From Turnera subulata (Eukaryota > Streptophyta > Magnoliopsida > Malpighiales > Passifloraceae), in NCBI GenBank assembly GCA_028386065.3, contig JAKUCV010004525.1, forward strand, positions 46,582 through 110,581: a stretch of DNA of 64,000 bases. The letters run 5' to 3'. Position numbers and translations under genes: made by a program. Shown piece by piece: positions 12,509-23,558 of this stretch (position 1 is its first letter; every line of letters starts with the position of its first letter). Below the pieces are notes generated by a model, which was not told the origin of the DNA, searched no databases, and saw only the letters and a program-made list of their open reading frames with translations.

Positions 12509-15045
12509 AAAGTGGAAAAGCACCTCAGATGAGCTCAAAATGTCCGGGAAAGGCATCCAAAAATCCTTTTAAATCATTCCCATATTTGTGGAATCATCTT
12601 AGGTAGCATTTGACATGGTGGATTTGGAGATTGCTCATTGGTGCGCCAATGGTGCGCTATTGGGGCGCCATTGGTGCGTATTGGAGCGCCACTGGTACGC
12701 TATTGGTGCGATTTTTGAGTTTTGAGCTGAAATTTTTAATGTTTGAGCTTTGAGTTGAAATTTTGATTTTTGAGTTTTGAGCTGAAATTTTGTACACACA
12801 CCAATAAAAATCCAGTCCTACTACCTGCAAAATTTCTGATTTTTCTGAGATGTGGAAGTCCAACTTTCTATATTTGGAACAATTAAAATCCCGTAAATCG
12901 GGAAAAATGGAAAAGCACCTTAAATGAGCTCAAAATGTCCGGGGAAGGAATCCAAAAATCCTTATAAATCACCCCCATATTTTTGAAACGATCTTAGGTA
13001 GCATTTGACATGATGGATTTGGAGAATGCTCATTGGTGCGCCATTGGTGCGCTATTGATGCGATTTTTGAGTTTTGAGCTGAAATTTTTTATTTTTGACT
13101 TTTGAGCTGAAATTTTGTACACACACCAATAAAACTCCAATCCAAATACTTGCAAAATTTGAGATTTTTCTGAGAAGTTGAAGTCCAACTTTTTATTTTT
13201 GGAACAATTAAATTCCCGTAAATCGGGAAAAATGGAAAAGCACCACAGATGACCTCAAAATGACCGAGGAAGGCATCCACAAATCCTTATAAATCATCCC
13301 CATATTTGTGGAATCATCTTAGGTTGCATTTGACGTGGTGGATTTGGAGAATGATCATTGGTGGGCCAATGGGGCGCTAGTGATGCGATTTTTGTGTTTT
13401 GAGCTGAAATTTTGATTTTTGAGTTTTGAGCTGAAATTTTGTACACACACGAATAAAAATTTAGTCAACTACCTGCAAAATTTCTGTTTTTTCTGAGACA
13501 TGGAAGTCCGACTTTTTAGTTTTTGGAACAATTAAAATCCTGTAGATCGGGAAAAATCGAAAAGCATCTCAGATGAGCTCAAAATGTCCGGGGAAGGCAT
13601 CAGAAAATCCTTATAAATCATCCCCATATTTGTGGAATCATCATAGGTAGCATTTACGTGGGGGATTTGGAGATTGCTCTTATGCATTGGTTCACTGGGC
13701 CATTGGTGCGCTATTGGGGCGCCATTGGTGCGTTTTTGAGTTTTGAGCTGAAATTTTAATTTTAGAAGTTTTGAGCTAAACATTTGTACAAACACCAATA
13801 AAAATCCAATCTAACTACCTGAAAAATTTCAGATTTTTATAACATGTAGAAGTCCTATTTTTTATTTTTGTAACAATTAAAATTCCAAAAATTGGAAAAA
13901 ATGGAAAAGCACCTCAGATGACCTCAAATTGTCCGGGGAAGGCATCCAAAAATCCTTATAAATCATCCCCATATTTCTGGAATCATCTTAGGTAGCGTTT
14001 GACATGGTGGATTTGGAGATTGCTCTTATGCATTGGCTCATTGGGCCATTGGTGCGCTATTGGGGCGCCACTAGTGCGCCATTGATGCGCTATTGGTGCG
14101 CCATTGGTGCGAATTTTGAGCTTTGAGCTGAAATTTTGATTTTCCAGTTTTGTGCTGAAATTTTGTACACACACCAATAACAATCCAATCCAACTACCTG
14201 CAAAATTTCAGAATTTTCTGAGAAGTGGAAGTCCAACTTTTTATTTTTGGAACAATTAAAATCCCGTAAATCGGGAAATATGGAAAAGCACCTCAGATGA
14301 GCTCAAAATGTCCGGGAAAGGCATAAAAAAATCCTTATAAATCATACACATATTTGTGGAATCATCTTAGGTAGCGTTTGACATGGTGGAATTGCAGATT
14401 GCTCTTACGCATTGGTTCAGTGGGCCAATGGGGCGCCATTGGTGCGCCATTGGTGCGCTATTGGGGCGCCACTGGTGTGATTTTTGAGTTTTAAGCTTAA
14501 ATTTTTAACAGAAACCAATAGAAACCAATCCAAACTACCTGCAAAATTTCAGAATTTTCTGAGATGTGGAAGTCCGACTTTTCATTTTTGGAACAATTAA
14601 AATCCCATAAATTGGGAAAAATAGAAAAGCACCCCAGACGAGCACAAAATGTCCGGGGAAGGCATCCAAAAATCCTTATAATCATCCCCAAATTTGTGGA
14701 ATAATCTTATGTAGCATTTGACATGGTGGATTTGGTGTGCCATTGGTGCGCTATTGGTGCGCTATTGGTCCTTTTTTTGAGTTTTGAACGGAAATTTTGA
14801 TTTTTGGGTTTTAAGCTGAAATCTTGTACACACACCAATAAAAATCCAATCCAACTACCTGAGAAATTTCAGAATTTTTTGAGATGTGGAAGTCCGACTT
14901 TTTACTTTTGGAACAATTAAAATCCCGTAAATCAGGAAAAATGGAAAAGCACCATGGAAGAGCTCAAAATGCCCGGGGAAGGCATCCAAAAATCCTTATA
15001 ATTCATCCCCATATTTGTGGAATCATCTTAGGTAGCATTTGACAT

Positions 15046-15569
15046 GGTGGATTTGGAGATTGCTCTTATGCATTGATCACTAGGCCATTCGTGCGCTACT
15101 GGGGCGCCGTTGGGGCGCCATTGATGCGCTACTAGGGCGCTATTGGTGCACCAATGGGCCGCCATTGGCGCGATTTTTGAGTTTTGAGCTGAAATTTTGT
15201 TCACACACCAATAAAAATCCAATCCAACTACCTGCCAAAATTTCAGATTTTTCTGAGAAGTGGAAGTCCGACTTTTTATTTTTGGAACAATTAAAATTCC
15301 GTACAAAAAAATGAAAATCCTGATTTTTTAATTTTGTGCTGAAATTTTGCACACACACCAATAAAAATCCAATCCAACTACCTGCAAAATTTGCGATTTT
15401 TTCTGAGATGTGGAAGTCGGACTTTTTATTTTTTGAACAATTAAAATCCCATAAATTGGAAAAAATGCAAAAGCACCTCAGATGAGCTAAAAATGTCCAA
15501 GGAAGGCATCCAAAAATCCTTATAAATCATCCCCATACTTTTTGAATCATCTTAGGTAGCATTTGACAT
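15046..15569 (+). repeat. Compound satellite monomer (524 bp)
   Basis: Fused monomer joined near 15300-15325 (CCGTACAAAAAAATGAAAAT). The join lacks most of the CCCGTAAATCGGG hairpin. The second half has GTCGGACTTTTTATTTTTTG, the same diagnostic variant as the other compound units. Confidence 0.75.
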
Positions 15570-16567
15570 GGTGGATTTGGAGATTGCTCAATGGTGCGCC
15601 ATCGGGGTGCCATTGGTGCGATTTTTGAGTTTTGAGCTGAAATTTTGTACACACACGAATTAAAATTTAGTCAACTACCTGCAAAATTTCAGATTTTTCT
15701 GAGACATGGAAGTCCGATTTTTTAATTTTTGGAACAATTAAAATCCCGAAAATTGGGAAAACTGGAAAAGCACCTCAAATGACCTCAAAATGTTCGAGCA
15801 AGGCTACCAAGAATCCTTATAAATCATCCCCGTATTTGTGGAATCATCTTAGGTAGCATTTGACATGGTGGATTTGGAGATTGCTCGTTGGTGCGCCATT
15901 GGTGCGCTATTGGTGCGATTTTTTAGTTTTGAGCTGAAATTTTGATTTTTGAGTTTTGAGCATAAATTTCGTACAAACTTGAATAAAAATCCAGTCCTAC
16001 TACCTGCAAAATTTCAGAGTTTTCAGAGAAGTGGAAGTCCGACTTTATATTTTTGGAACAATTAAAATCCCGTAAATCGGGAAAAATGGAAATGAACCTC
16101 AGATGACCTCAAAATGTCCGAGGAAGGCTTCCAAAAATCCTTATAAATCATTGCCATATATATGGAATCATCTTAGGTAGCATTTGACATGGTGGATTTG
16201 GAGATTGCTCATTGGTGCGCCATTGGTGCGCTATTGATGCGATTTTTGAGTTTTGAGCTGAAATTTTGATTTTTGATTTTTGAGCTGAAATTTTGTACAC
16301 ACACGACTAAAAATCCAGTCAACTACCTGCAAAATTTCAGATTTTTCTGAGAGGTGGACGTCCGATTTTTTAATTTCTGGAACAATTAAAATCCTGTAAA
16401 TCGGGAAAAATGGAAAAGCACCTCAAATGACCACAAAATGTCCGAGGAAGGCATCCAAAAATCCTTATAAATCATTACCATATTTGTGGAATCGTTTTAG
16501 GTAGCATTTGACATGCTGGATTTGGAGATTGCTCATTTGTGCGCCATTGGTGCGCTATTGGGGCGCC

Positions 16568-16572
16568 ACTGG
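16568..16572 (+). repeat. Target site duplication, left copy (element 1)
   Basis: ACTGG lies immediately before the LTR start TGTTAGCC. It pairs with ACTGA at 27159-27163. Five bases is the usual duplication size for Ty1/copia elements. Confidence 0.8.
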
Positions 16573-16730
16573 TGTTAGCCTAAACATGGGTCTAATACTT
16601 TAATTAGTGTTAATCCATAATTAACCATGTTTAGTGTGTTGATATATTATAATTTTGATGACTAACAAACTGGATTAGATGTTTGCCATATATAGTTGTG
16701 TTGAGTTTTCTCGCAGCTTTGTTTTCAGCT

Positions 16731-16748
16731 TGGTTTCTGAAGAAACCA
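16731..16748. repeat. Perfect palindrome in U3 of element 1
   Basis: TGGTTTCTGAAGAAACCA has 8-bp arms and a 2-base centre. It is one member of the TGGTT/AACCA motif set that recurs through the LTR and internal region. In element 2 the equivalent (near 59329) reads TGGTTTCAGAAGAAACCA and keeps the outer arms. Confidence 0.8.
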
Positions 16749-17141
16749 CACCTATCTGACAACATCGTGGTCCCAGCTGCAAGTGGCCAAGTGGTCCCAA
16801 TGGTCCATACAGCAATTAAGGCCAACTCCCAACGGGCAGAGAAAATGGTCCAACACTGGAGAGAAGTCTTCAACCCTTGTCTCTTACCTCTCTTTGATCA
16901 ATTATGTGAAGGGGACCATGTGGCCCACACTTATGGTCCCGGATTGCTAAAAATGGAAAGTTTTCAAGTAATTGTGCTGCAAAGAGAGTGGACTTCCTGA
17001 AATGAACCCAACACCAGCTAGTGGATTGTGGAGTCAACTCTGAAGACTGATTTGTACCACATAGCCGTTGGATGAAGAGCTGAAGAGTACTTTAGAGCCG
17101 TTGGATGAAGATCTTCCTACCTACCCCCACCAACTCAAGCA

Positions 17142-17150
17142 CTATATAAG
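17142..17150 (+). promoter_or_regulatory. Putative LTR TATA box, element 1
   Basis: CTATATAAG in the context AAGCACTATATAAGGAAGGC, identical in element 2 at 59721-59729. This is the best Pol II core promoter candidate in the LTR. Transcription would start about 30 bp downstream, marking the U3/R border. Confidence 0.7.
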
Positions 17151-17360
17151 GAAGGCCATTGCATATCTTTCTTCCTTAACCCAGCCATTTGAAAATGTGC
17201 TATTGAGTTGATTATTGAGCTTATACCTGTTGTGTTCTTGCTGCTCTGAGAGCTTTGAAGTTGTGCTTAATCTTGTTCTCCAAGTCCTTACAAAGGGTAG
17301 AGTGTTTAGGCAAGACTAGTGTAGTATTGTTGGGTCCTCAAATCAGGGTTTTGATTTGAG

Positions 17361-17501
17361 TAAAGGTTAGAGTTTAGCCTGGGAAAAACTTGTAAAGGTT
17401 AGAGCTTAGCCTGCAAAAGCTTGTGTATGTAAAGGTTTGAGCTTAGCCTGCAAAAGCTTGGTTTCTGTAATCGGTTAAGGCTGATCCCGCAAAAGCCTAA
17501 G
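17361..17501 (+). repeat. Diverged tandem repeats in the LTR (R/U5 region)
   Basis: Four imperfect copies of a unit of about 30-40 bp: TAAAGGTTAGAGTTTAGCCT, TAAAGGTTAGAGCTTAGCCT, TAAAGGTTTGAGCTTAGCCT, and a more diverged copy around GGTTAAGGCTGATCCCGC. The first three are followed by GGGAAAAACTTG or GCAAAAGCTTG, and the last by AAAAGCCTAAG. The same block is present in the 3' LTR and in element 2. Confidence 0.85.
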
Positions 17502-17652
17502 ATAGTGAGTGTTTCTAAAATCCTAAAGGAAGGGCCTTTAGGTAGTGGAGGTACCTGGTGAGGGGGAACCACTATAAATCACTGTGTCATCCTTTCTCTC
17601 TTCTGTTTTTCTTTACCTTTGTGCATTTTACACAGATTTGCTCTGTGTGTTT

Positions 17653-17711
17653 GTGGTTCGTGAAGAAACCACTTGGTTCCTCAGAAACCAAAGTGGTTCC
17701 CTAGAAACCAA
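17653..17711. promoter_or_regulatory. Cluster of three short inverted repeats near the LTR end
   Basis: Three consecutive hairpin-like units: GTGGTT...AACCAC (17653-17672), TTGGTT...AACCAA (17673-17691) and TGGTT...AACCA (17694-17710). The 3' LTR has an extra GAAACCAA, from a 12-bp insertion. Sireviruses are known for palindrome-rich LTRs, so a cis-acting role is possible but unproven. Confidence 0.65.
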
Positions 17712-17776
17712 CCTCGATTGAAGGGTAGCCTGATTCACCCCCCCCTCCTCTCTCAGGCCTATTCTGGGCAAACAAT

Positions 17777-17788
17777 TGGTAGCGGAGC
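17777..17788 (+). other. Primer binding site of element 1
   Basis: TGGTAGCGGAGC starts two bases after the LTR end. It resembles the initiator-methionine tRNA complement TGGTATCAGAGC used by most plant copia elements, with two mismatches. The identical variant is in element 2. Confidence 0.8.
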
Positions 17789-17830
17789 TTCGTCCTCAGT
17801 ATAAAGGAGTAACATCCAGAGGCAAAGATC

Positions 17831-19534
17831 GTGGCTTATGAGGGAAATAGCATCAACAAAGCACCCCACTTAGATGGTGCAAACTTTGATTACTGGAAGT
17901 TCAGAATGAAGATCTTCCTTGAAGGCAAAGATCTGAAGATGTGGAACATAGTACAGCATCCTTATGCCAGGCCACTGAGGGACATGCAGTTCTGGTCAGA
18001 AGAGGAGCTCAAAAAGGCTAAGTTAGATGCTCAAGCCAAGAATGTCCTTCTTTGTGGAATAAGTGAGAGTGAGTTTCAAAGAGTCAGATCTTGTGAAACT
18101 GCCTATGAGATCTAGAGGCTTCTATGTGTCACTCATGAAGGCACAAACCAAGTGAAGGAGTCAAGGCTCAATCGTCTCATGAGGGACTATGAATTGTTTC
18201 AGAAGGTTTCTGGTGAAACCATACAGGAGATGGATACTCGCTTCACAATTATGTGCAACAGCCTCGCAACTCTTGGGAAGGTTATCACACACAGAGAAAA
18301 GGTTGCAAAGGTACTTAGGTCTCTACCTAAGGAGTGGGAGCCCAAGGTTACTGCCATAGAAGAAGCTCAGAATTTGAACACTCTCACCTATGATGAGCTG
18401 ATTGGCAAGCTTATAGTGCATGGTTCCAAGTTTGAAACCAAGGAACCGAAGAAGAAGGACCTGGCCTTAAAATCCCATGAATCTGGTGATGAAGATAGTG
18501 ACTCTGATGTGGCACTTCTTTCCAAAAGGGTTGTAAGATATCTCAAGATGAAAAAGCAGCAAAAGAATAGAAGTCCTAGAGGTGTGAAGATTGAAGAACC
18601 AAAGAAAGATCCTCTAATCTGTTTTGGCTGCAACCGACCTGGTCACATTAAGGCTGAATGTCCACATCAGAAGAAGAACAGATATGACTCTTCAAAAACC
18701 AAAGGGAAGAGGGCTATGGTCGCTTGGGATGACTCGGATTCTGAAAGCGATTCTGAAATAGAAGAAGCTGTGAACCTTTGTCTGATGGCTCAAGAAGAAT
18801 CTGAGGTATTTGATGCTCCTGACTTTACTTTTGATGAATTACAAGATGCTTTTGGTGAATTGCATGATAAGTATAAACAAGTACTTAAAAAGAATAGTGC
18901 TTACAAGAAAAGAATTGAGATTCTTGAATATGATGCTGAAGCTCATAGAAATGCATATGAAAAGCTTAATCTTGCTCACACCGAAGCTCTGAAATCTTGT
19001 GAAACCTTGAAAGTTGATAAATTTGCTATCCAAAATGCTCATGATGAACTTGAAAAGAAAATTGCTTGCAACATGGCTACTTGTGAAAAATTGCTGAAAG
19101 AAAACGATATGTTAAATAGGAGTGTTGAAGATCTAAAGTGTTCTCTTGAGAAATTTACTAAAGGAACAGATAGTTTAAATCTTCTGATAGGACAGCAAAG
19201 ACACTCAGTGCAGAAAGAAGGAATAGGTGCTACTCACATGGTTTTTAACAGACCAAGCTCTACAAACCACGTGGTTTTTCACAAACCAAGTCCATCAATG
19301 AAATTTGTTAAGGCTGGGTCTAGTCAACCATATAGACCAAGGATGAACATGCATATGCACTCATATCACTCTGAAGCACCACATATTACTTGTCATTTCT
19401 GTGGTAGAATTGCTCATGGTATTAGGTCTTGTTGGCTTAAGAAACGCAACTGTCATGTAAAGTATGTGTGGGTTCCGAAAGGAACCAAGCCTAACCCTGA
19501 AGGACCCAAATTAGTTTGGGTACCTAAAACTTGA
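17831..19534 (+). pseudogene. gag: gag of element 1, defective
   Basis: Gag packages element RNA into virus-like particles. One frame runs from 17831 to TGA 19532, about 568 codons, broken by TAG at 18113-18115 where element 2 has TGG (Trp). The start codon position holds GTG, while element 2 has ATG. The N-terminal part has the plant copia gag pattern (ANFDYWKFRMKIFLEG; about residues 18-33). A first CCHC knuckle, CFGCNRPGHIKAEC, is at 18620-18661. A long predicted coiled coil lies at about 18830-19170. A second knuckle, CHFCGRIAHGIRSC, is at 19391-19432, with Ala replacing the usual Gly before His. Acidic serine-rich sequence lies between the first knuckle and the coil. Translation would need readthrough and a non-ATG start, so the copy is probably inactive. 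Confidence 0.9.
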
Positions 19535-19543
19535 TCATGCTGA
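19532..19543 (+). other. Paired in-frame TGA codons between gag and pol
   Basis: TGA TCA TGC TGA: gag ends at 19532 and a second TGA follows at 19541. The protease reading continues in the same frame immediately after. Element 2 has the identical 12 bases at 62132-62143. Gag and pol are therefore in one frame separated by two stops, so pol expression would need readthrough, shifting or re-initiation. Confidence 0.85.
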
Positions 19544-22500
19544 CAGGAAAACAGGGATGAGTGGATCTTGGACAGTGGTTGTTCAAGGCACATGACTGGA
19601 GACTCTACAATGTTCTCATCCCTTACTGAAAAAGACCGAGGTAATGTAACTTTTGGTGATATGTCAAAAGGTAAAATCCTTGGTTTCGGTGATATTAATT
19701 CTTGTCCTACTATTGAGCATGTTTTACTGGTTGATAACCTCAAATATAATTTGCTAAGCATCAGTCAATTATGTGATAAAGGATACAAAATTATATTTGA
19801 AGCATCTAGATGCTTGGTCACTGACAGAAACCAAGTGGTTTTTGTTGGGAAGCGAAAAGGTAACATATACTCTATCAACCTAAATGATGTGGCTAATCCT
19901 GATTTCAAGTGTCTAAGTGCTAGAATAAAAACCCCAACTCTATGGCACAGAAGATTAGGTCATGCAAATTTGGAGCTTATTTCAAATCTGTCCAAAAAGG
20001 AGTTGGTGAGAGGACTGCCAATGCTCAAATATGAAAAAGAAACCACATGTAGAGCATGTCAGCTGGGAAAACAGGTTAAAAGTTTCTTTAAACCTATATA
20101 CACTATCTCTACATCTAGACCACTTCAATTATTGCATATTGACTTGTTTGGTCCCATGAGAACCATTAGCTTAGGTGGTAAAAGTTATGTTCTTGTAGTG
20201 GTTGATGATTATTCTAGGTACACATGGGTTGTATTTCTTTCTCAAAAGGATCATGCATGTTATGAATTTGGTACTCTTGTTAGGAAAGTACAAAATGAAA
20301 AAGGTTATAAAATTTCTAAAATTAGAAGTGATCATGGAGGTGAATTTGATAACCTTGTCTTTAAACACTTCTGTGAGCAAAGTGGTATTGAACACACCTT
20401 TTCGACTCCTAGAACGCCTCAACAAAATGGGGTAGTTGAAAGGAAGAATCGAACTTTGCAAGAAATGGCTAGAACTATGCTTAATGAGCATAAGTTACCT
20501 GCATATTTCTGGGCAGAGGGTGTAAACACAGCATGCTACATTCTAAATAGAGTATCCTTACGTCCTTTAATTGAAAAGACCCCGTATGAGATATGGTTTG
20601 GTAAGAAACCAAGCATCAGTTACTTTTGTGTTTTTGGGTCTAAATGTTATATACTCAATACTAAGGATAACCTCGATAAATTTGATGCTAAATCTGATGA
20701 TGGTGTTTTTCTTGGGTATTCACTTACTAGTAAGGCATATAGAGTGTATAATAAAAGAACCTTGGTTGTAGAAGAAACCATGCTTGTTGTATTTGATGAA
20801 ATTGACCCTTGTGATGAAATTGATGACATAGATACTGACATAGCATCTGATGAGCAACCACATATTGTCAATCGTGAGAATTTTGTGGATGAGGAGGATG
20901 AACCACCTGTGCTGGCACCACCTACACCTTCTGTGTTGGAACCAAGAGTGGAACCAAGCGTCCAACCGCGCCTGGAACCAGTGATCCAACCAAGTGGTTC
21001 TGGTGGAGAACCAAATATAGCAGAACTTGGATCAACTTCTCATGGAAATATCAGGGCACCCAGTGGACACTCAACAGAGGTTATACTTGGAGACTTACCT
21101 AGAGGGGTGACTACTAGATCCTCACTACACAATGTCAACTCACATCTTGCATTCCTCTCACAAGTGGAACCAAAAAGCGCAAAAGAGGCTATTCTTGATG
21201 AAAACTGGGTAATGGCGATGCAAGAAGAGTTAAATCAGTTCAAGAGAAGTGATGTTTGGGAACTTGTGCCTAGACCTGCTGAGCATCCAGTCATTGGAAC
21301 CAAATGGGTTTTCAGAAACAAACTTGATGAGAATGGTGTTGTGGTAAAAAACAAAGCAAGGTTAGGGTATAATCAAGAGGAAGGTATTGATTATGATGAG
21401 ACCCTTGCTCCTGTTGCTAGATTAGAGTCCATTCGTATACTACTTGCATTTGCATCATATAAATCCTTCAAGTTTTATCAAATGGATGTTAAGAGTGCAT
21501 TCTTAAATGGACATATCTTAGAAGAAGTTTTTGTTGAGCAACCACCTGGTTTTGAATGTCATGACCATCCTGAGCATGTTTATAAGCTTAAAAAGGCATT
21601 ATATGGACTGAAACAAGCTCCTAGAGCATGGTATGATAGATTAAGTTCTTATCTTGTGTCTAAAGGCTTCTCTAGAGGCAAAGCTGATTCAACATTATTT
21701 GTTAGAACTAACAAAAGTGATGTTATCATTGTGCAAATCTATGTTGATGATATTTTGTTTGGAGCAACTAATGATTTGCTTTGCAAGGAATTTGAGAAGC
21801 TTATGTATAGTGAATTCGAAATGAGCATGATGGGTGAGTTAAATTACTTTCTGGGATTCCAAGTTAAGCAGCTTGATGGTGGTATCTTCATCAATCAAGC
21901 TAAGTACACTCGTGAGCTACTAAAGCGGTTTGGTTTGTCAGAAACCAAGCCTAGCCCCACTCCAATGAGTACATCCACCAAACTTGACAAGGATGAACAC
22001 GGTAAGGATGTTGATATAAAATTGTACAGGGGTATGATAGGTAGTCTTCTATATCTCACAGCCACTAGACCTGATATAATGTTTAGTGTGTGCTTATGTG
22101 CAAGATTTCAATCATGTCCAAAAGAATCACATTTTAAGGCAATTAAGCGCATATTCAAGTATCTTAAGGGAACATCCTCTCTTGGTTTATGGTATCCAAA
22201 AGTCAGCACTTTTGACCTAACAAGTTATTCAGATGCAGATTTTGCAGGGTGCACAATAGATCGAAAAAGCACTAGTGGGACATGTCAATTAATTGGGCAG
22301 TCTCTTGTGTCTTGGTCAAGCAAGAAGCAAAATTCTGTTGCAACCTCAACCACTGAGGCTGAATATGTTGCAGCAGGAGCTTGTTGTGCACAAGTCCTAT
22401 GGATGAAACAGACTTTAAGTGATTATGGACTAACATTTAATTGTGTGCCAATCTATTGTGACAGCTCTAGTGCTATTAATCTGACCAAGAATCCTGTACA

Positions 22501-22684
22501 ACACTCTCGGACCAAGCACATTGAAGTGAGGCATCATTTTATCCGAGACCATGTGTTGAAGAAGGATGTGGCAATTGAATTCGTGAAAACTGAAAATCAG
22601 CTTGCTGATATCTTTACAAAGCCACTCAAAGAGGATCAATTCACCAAGATCAGACTTGAACTTGGAATGTGTAACTTACCTTGA
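19544..22684 (+). CDS. pol: pol polyprotein of element 1 (PR-IN-RT-RNase H)
   Basis: Open for 1046 codons after the TGA pair; I chose the left end there because no ATG precedes the protease. Numbered from TTG at 19568: protease DSG at 2-4; integrase zinc finger H127, H132, C161, C164; integrase D192, D255, E291 (35 residues between the last two, so DD35E); reverse transcriptase [11 protein letters not shown] around D640 and YVDD 725-728; RNase H D889, E930, D965. The domain order is the copia one. Between L599 and G600 the conserved RT N-terminal motif lacks three residues (VAQ) that element 2 keeps, a 9-bp in-frame deletion at 21364/21365. The nearby F of ETFAPV is L. All catalytic residues are intact, but RT function is doubtful. 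Confidence 0.93.
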   Translation, partial: QENRDEWILDSGCSRHMTGDSTMFSSLTEKDRGNVTFGDMSKGKILGFGDINSCPTIEHVLLVDNLKYNLLSISQLCDKGYKIIFEASRCLVTDRNQVVFVGKRKGNIYSINLNDVANPDFKCLSARIKTPTLWHRRLGHANLELISNLSKKELVRGLPMLKYEKETTCRACQLGKQVKSFFKPIYTISTSRPLQLLHIDLFGPMRTISLGGKSYVLVVVDDYSRYTWVVFLSQKDHACYEFGTLVRKVQNEKGYKISKIRSDHGGEFDNLVFKHFCEQSGIEHTFSTPRTPQQNGVVERKNRTLQEMARTMLNEHKLPAYFWAEGVNTACYILNRVSLRPLIEKTPYEIWFGKKPSISYFCVFGSKCYILNTKDNLDKFDAKSDDGVFLGYSLTSKAYRVYNKRTLVVEETMLVVFDEIDPCDEIDDIDTDIASDEQPHIVNRENFVDEEDEPPVLAPPTPSVLEPRVEPSVQPRLEPVIQPSGSGGEPNIAELGSTSHGNIRAPSGHSTEVILGDLPRGVTTRSSLHNVNSHLAFLSQVEPKSAKEAILDENWVMAMQEELNQFKRSDVWELVPRPAEHPVIGTKWVFRNKLDENGVVVKNKARLGYNQEEGIDYDETLAPVARLESIRILLAFASYKSFKFYQMDVKSAFLNGHILEEVFVEQPPGFECHDHPEHVYKLKKALYGLKQAPRAWYDRLSSYLVSKGFSRGKADSTLFVRTNKSDVIIVQIYVDDILFGATNDLLCKEFEKLMYSEFEMSMMGELNYFLGFQVKQLDGGIFINQAKYTRELLKRFGLSETKPSPTPMSTSTKLDKDEHGKDVDIKLYRGMIGSLLYLTATRPDIMFSVCLCARFQSCPKESHFKAIKRIFKYLKGTSSLGLWYPKVSTFDLTSYSDADFAGCTIDRKSTSGTCQLIGQSLVSWSSKKQNSVATSTTEAEYVAAGACCAQVLWMKQTLSDYGLTFNCVPIYCDSSSAINLTKNPVQHSRTKHIEVRHHFIRDHVLKKDVAIEFVKTENQLADIFTKPLKEDQFTKIRLELGMCNLP

Positions 22685-23558
22685 CTCTTATGCTTACTTG
22701 GTTTGATACTTGGTTTTATGCTTGGCTTTTTACTTGGTTTCCTACTTGGTATTTGAACAAACCATGCATCCTCTTATTATGTGCATACATAACCATATTA
22801 GTTTTATTGCATTCATTACACCTCATACACACATGTTCACTTTGCATTCTGGCATATGAGGAAATCTTTTGAGGCATTATGATCATCAGTTGAAGCAAAA
22901 GGATGATAAAGAACAATAAGGTTCGTAGTGAAATCAAACATCCAGCAGATAGTGTCTAATGGACAATGGATTATCTTCAAAGCGGGAAAAGTACAATCTG
23001 GGTGGTCCAGAAAATTTCAAACTCAGTGGATTCAAAACTCTGAGCGCCAAACAGGTAAGAATGATGTGCAATTTGGTTTCTGAAAAACCAAGTAACCAGT
23101 GGTTATTACCCAACGGATAAAAGCATCTTCACATGAAGACAGAGGAAATCAGGTTAATCATGGAAAGTCAGAAAGAAGATATTTTGTGGGGATAACAACC
23201 AGTATCTCTGTTTGGAAAAATAGGAAGGACAAAGTAGCCTGTTTCTTCAAAAATGGGGGACCACCTTGTCACGCCCGACAGTTTCTGAAAAGGAGAAGTC
23301 AGAATTCAATGCTCTTGACCGTTACAAGCAATCCCGTGACACTCTCCGGTTTTTTAGCCACTTACCTTATCCCACTCACCATTATTCTAACATTTAAACA
23401 CAATCTCTCTCCAACTATACAACCTCCTAACCGGTTACCCCCTATCTCTTTAAATACATACCTTTACCTTCTCAAACACTACTACCACTCTTACTCACTT
23501 ACCCGAATATCCTCATACCTTGCACAGCTGCTACCTTTCCTCTCTCAAACACCTAAAC
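22685..23558 (+). other. Spacer between pol and ORF3, rich in TTGGTT motifs
   Basis: Non-coding as far as I can tell. Bases 22695-22756 hold a run of short TACTTGGTTT-like units (ACTTGGTTTGA, ACTTGGTTTTA, GCTTGGCTTT, ACTTGGTTTCC, ACTTGGTATT). A 158-codon ORF at 23099-23575 overlaps the end, ends in frame with nothing, and matches no family I know. From about 23330 the strand becomes pyrimidine-rich, with a TATA-like box before ORF3. Confidence 0.6.
23449..23457 (+). promoter_or_regulatory. TATA-like box upstream of ORF3
   Basis: TTTAAATAC lies 102 bp before the ORF3 ATG (23559), in a CT-rich stretch (CCCCTATCTCTTTAAATAC, then TTTACCTTCTCAAACAC). That spacing leaves room for a start site and a leader of about 70 bp. 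It could let ORF3 be transcribed independently of the LTR; evidence is limited to the pattern. Confidence 0.3.

Larger units (their letters stand above)
1..16572 (+). repeat. Satellite array, left part (about 320-390 bp monomers)
   Basis: Head-to-tail copies of one AT-rich monomer fill this segment. Order within a monomer: a GC-rich cluster of 11-bp ATTGG(T/G)GCGC units; one to three copies of a 27-bp unit (GATTTTTGAGTTTTGAGCTG followed by AAATTTT); TACACACAC; AATAAAAATCCAATCCAACT; CCCGTAAATCGGG; CAAAATGTCCGGGGAAGGC; CCTTATAAATCATCCCC; GTGGATTTGGAGATTGCTC. The last anchor recurs every 320-390 bp, with longer compound units. All copies run in the same direction. Both strands carry short ORFs but no recognisable gene. 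Array length and orderly periodicity point to heterochromatin, but chromosome position cannot be read from sequence. The family was not recognised by name. Confidence 0.95.
16573..17774 (+). repeat. 5' LTR of element 1 (1202 bp)
   Basis: Starts TGTTAGCCTAAACATGG and ends CTGGGCAAACA, directly before the primer binding site. It contains a TATA box (17142-17150), a run of diverged repeats in the putative R/U5 region (17361-17501), and palindromes of the TGGTT...AACCA type (16731-16748, 17653-17711). Where both can be read, it differs from the 3' LTR by about four substitutions in about 410 bp, plus a 12-bp insertion and a C-tract length change. The U3 carries a chance ORF at 16683-17000, not considered a gene. 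Confidence 0.92.

Noticed and set aside
1..16572. CRISPR array or prokaryotic repeat system
   Set aside because: Repeats are contiguous monomers with no unique spacers, and the retrotransposons are of plant type.
16683..17000. 105-codon ORF in the U3 of element 1, with a 93-codon counterpart in element 2 (59297-59578)
   Set aside because: Conservation is no better than that of the surrounding LTR, indels change its end, and no known domain is visible.
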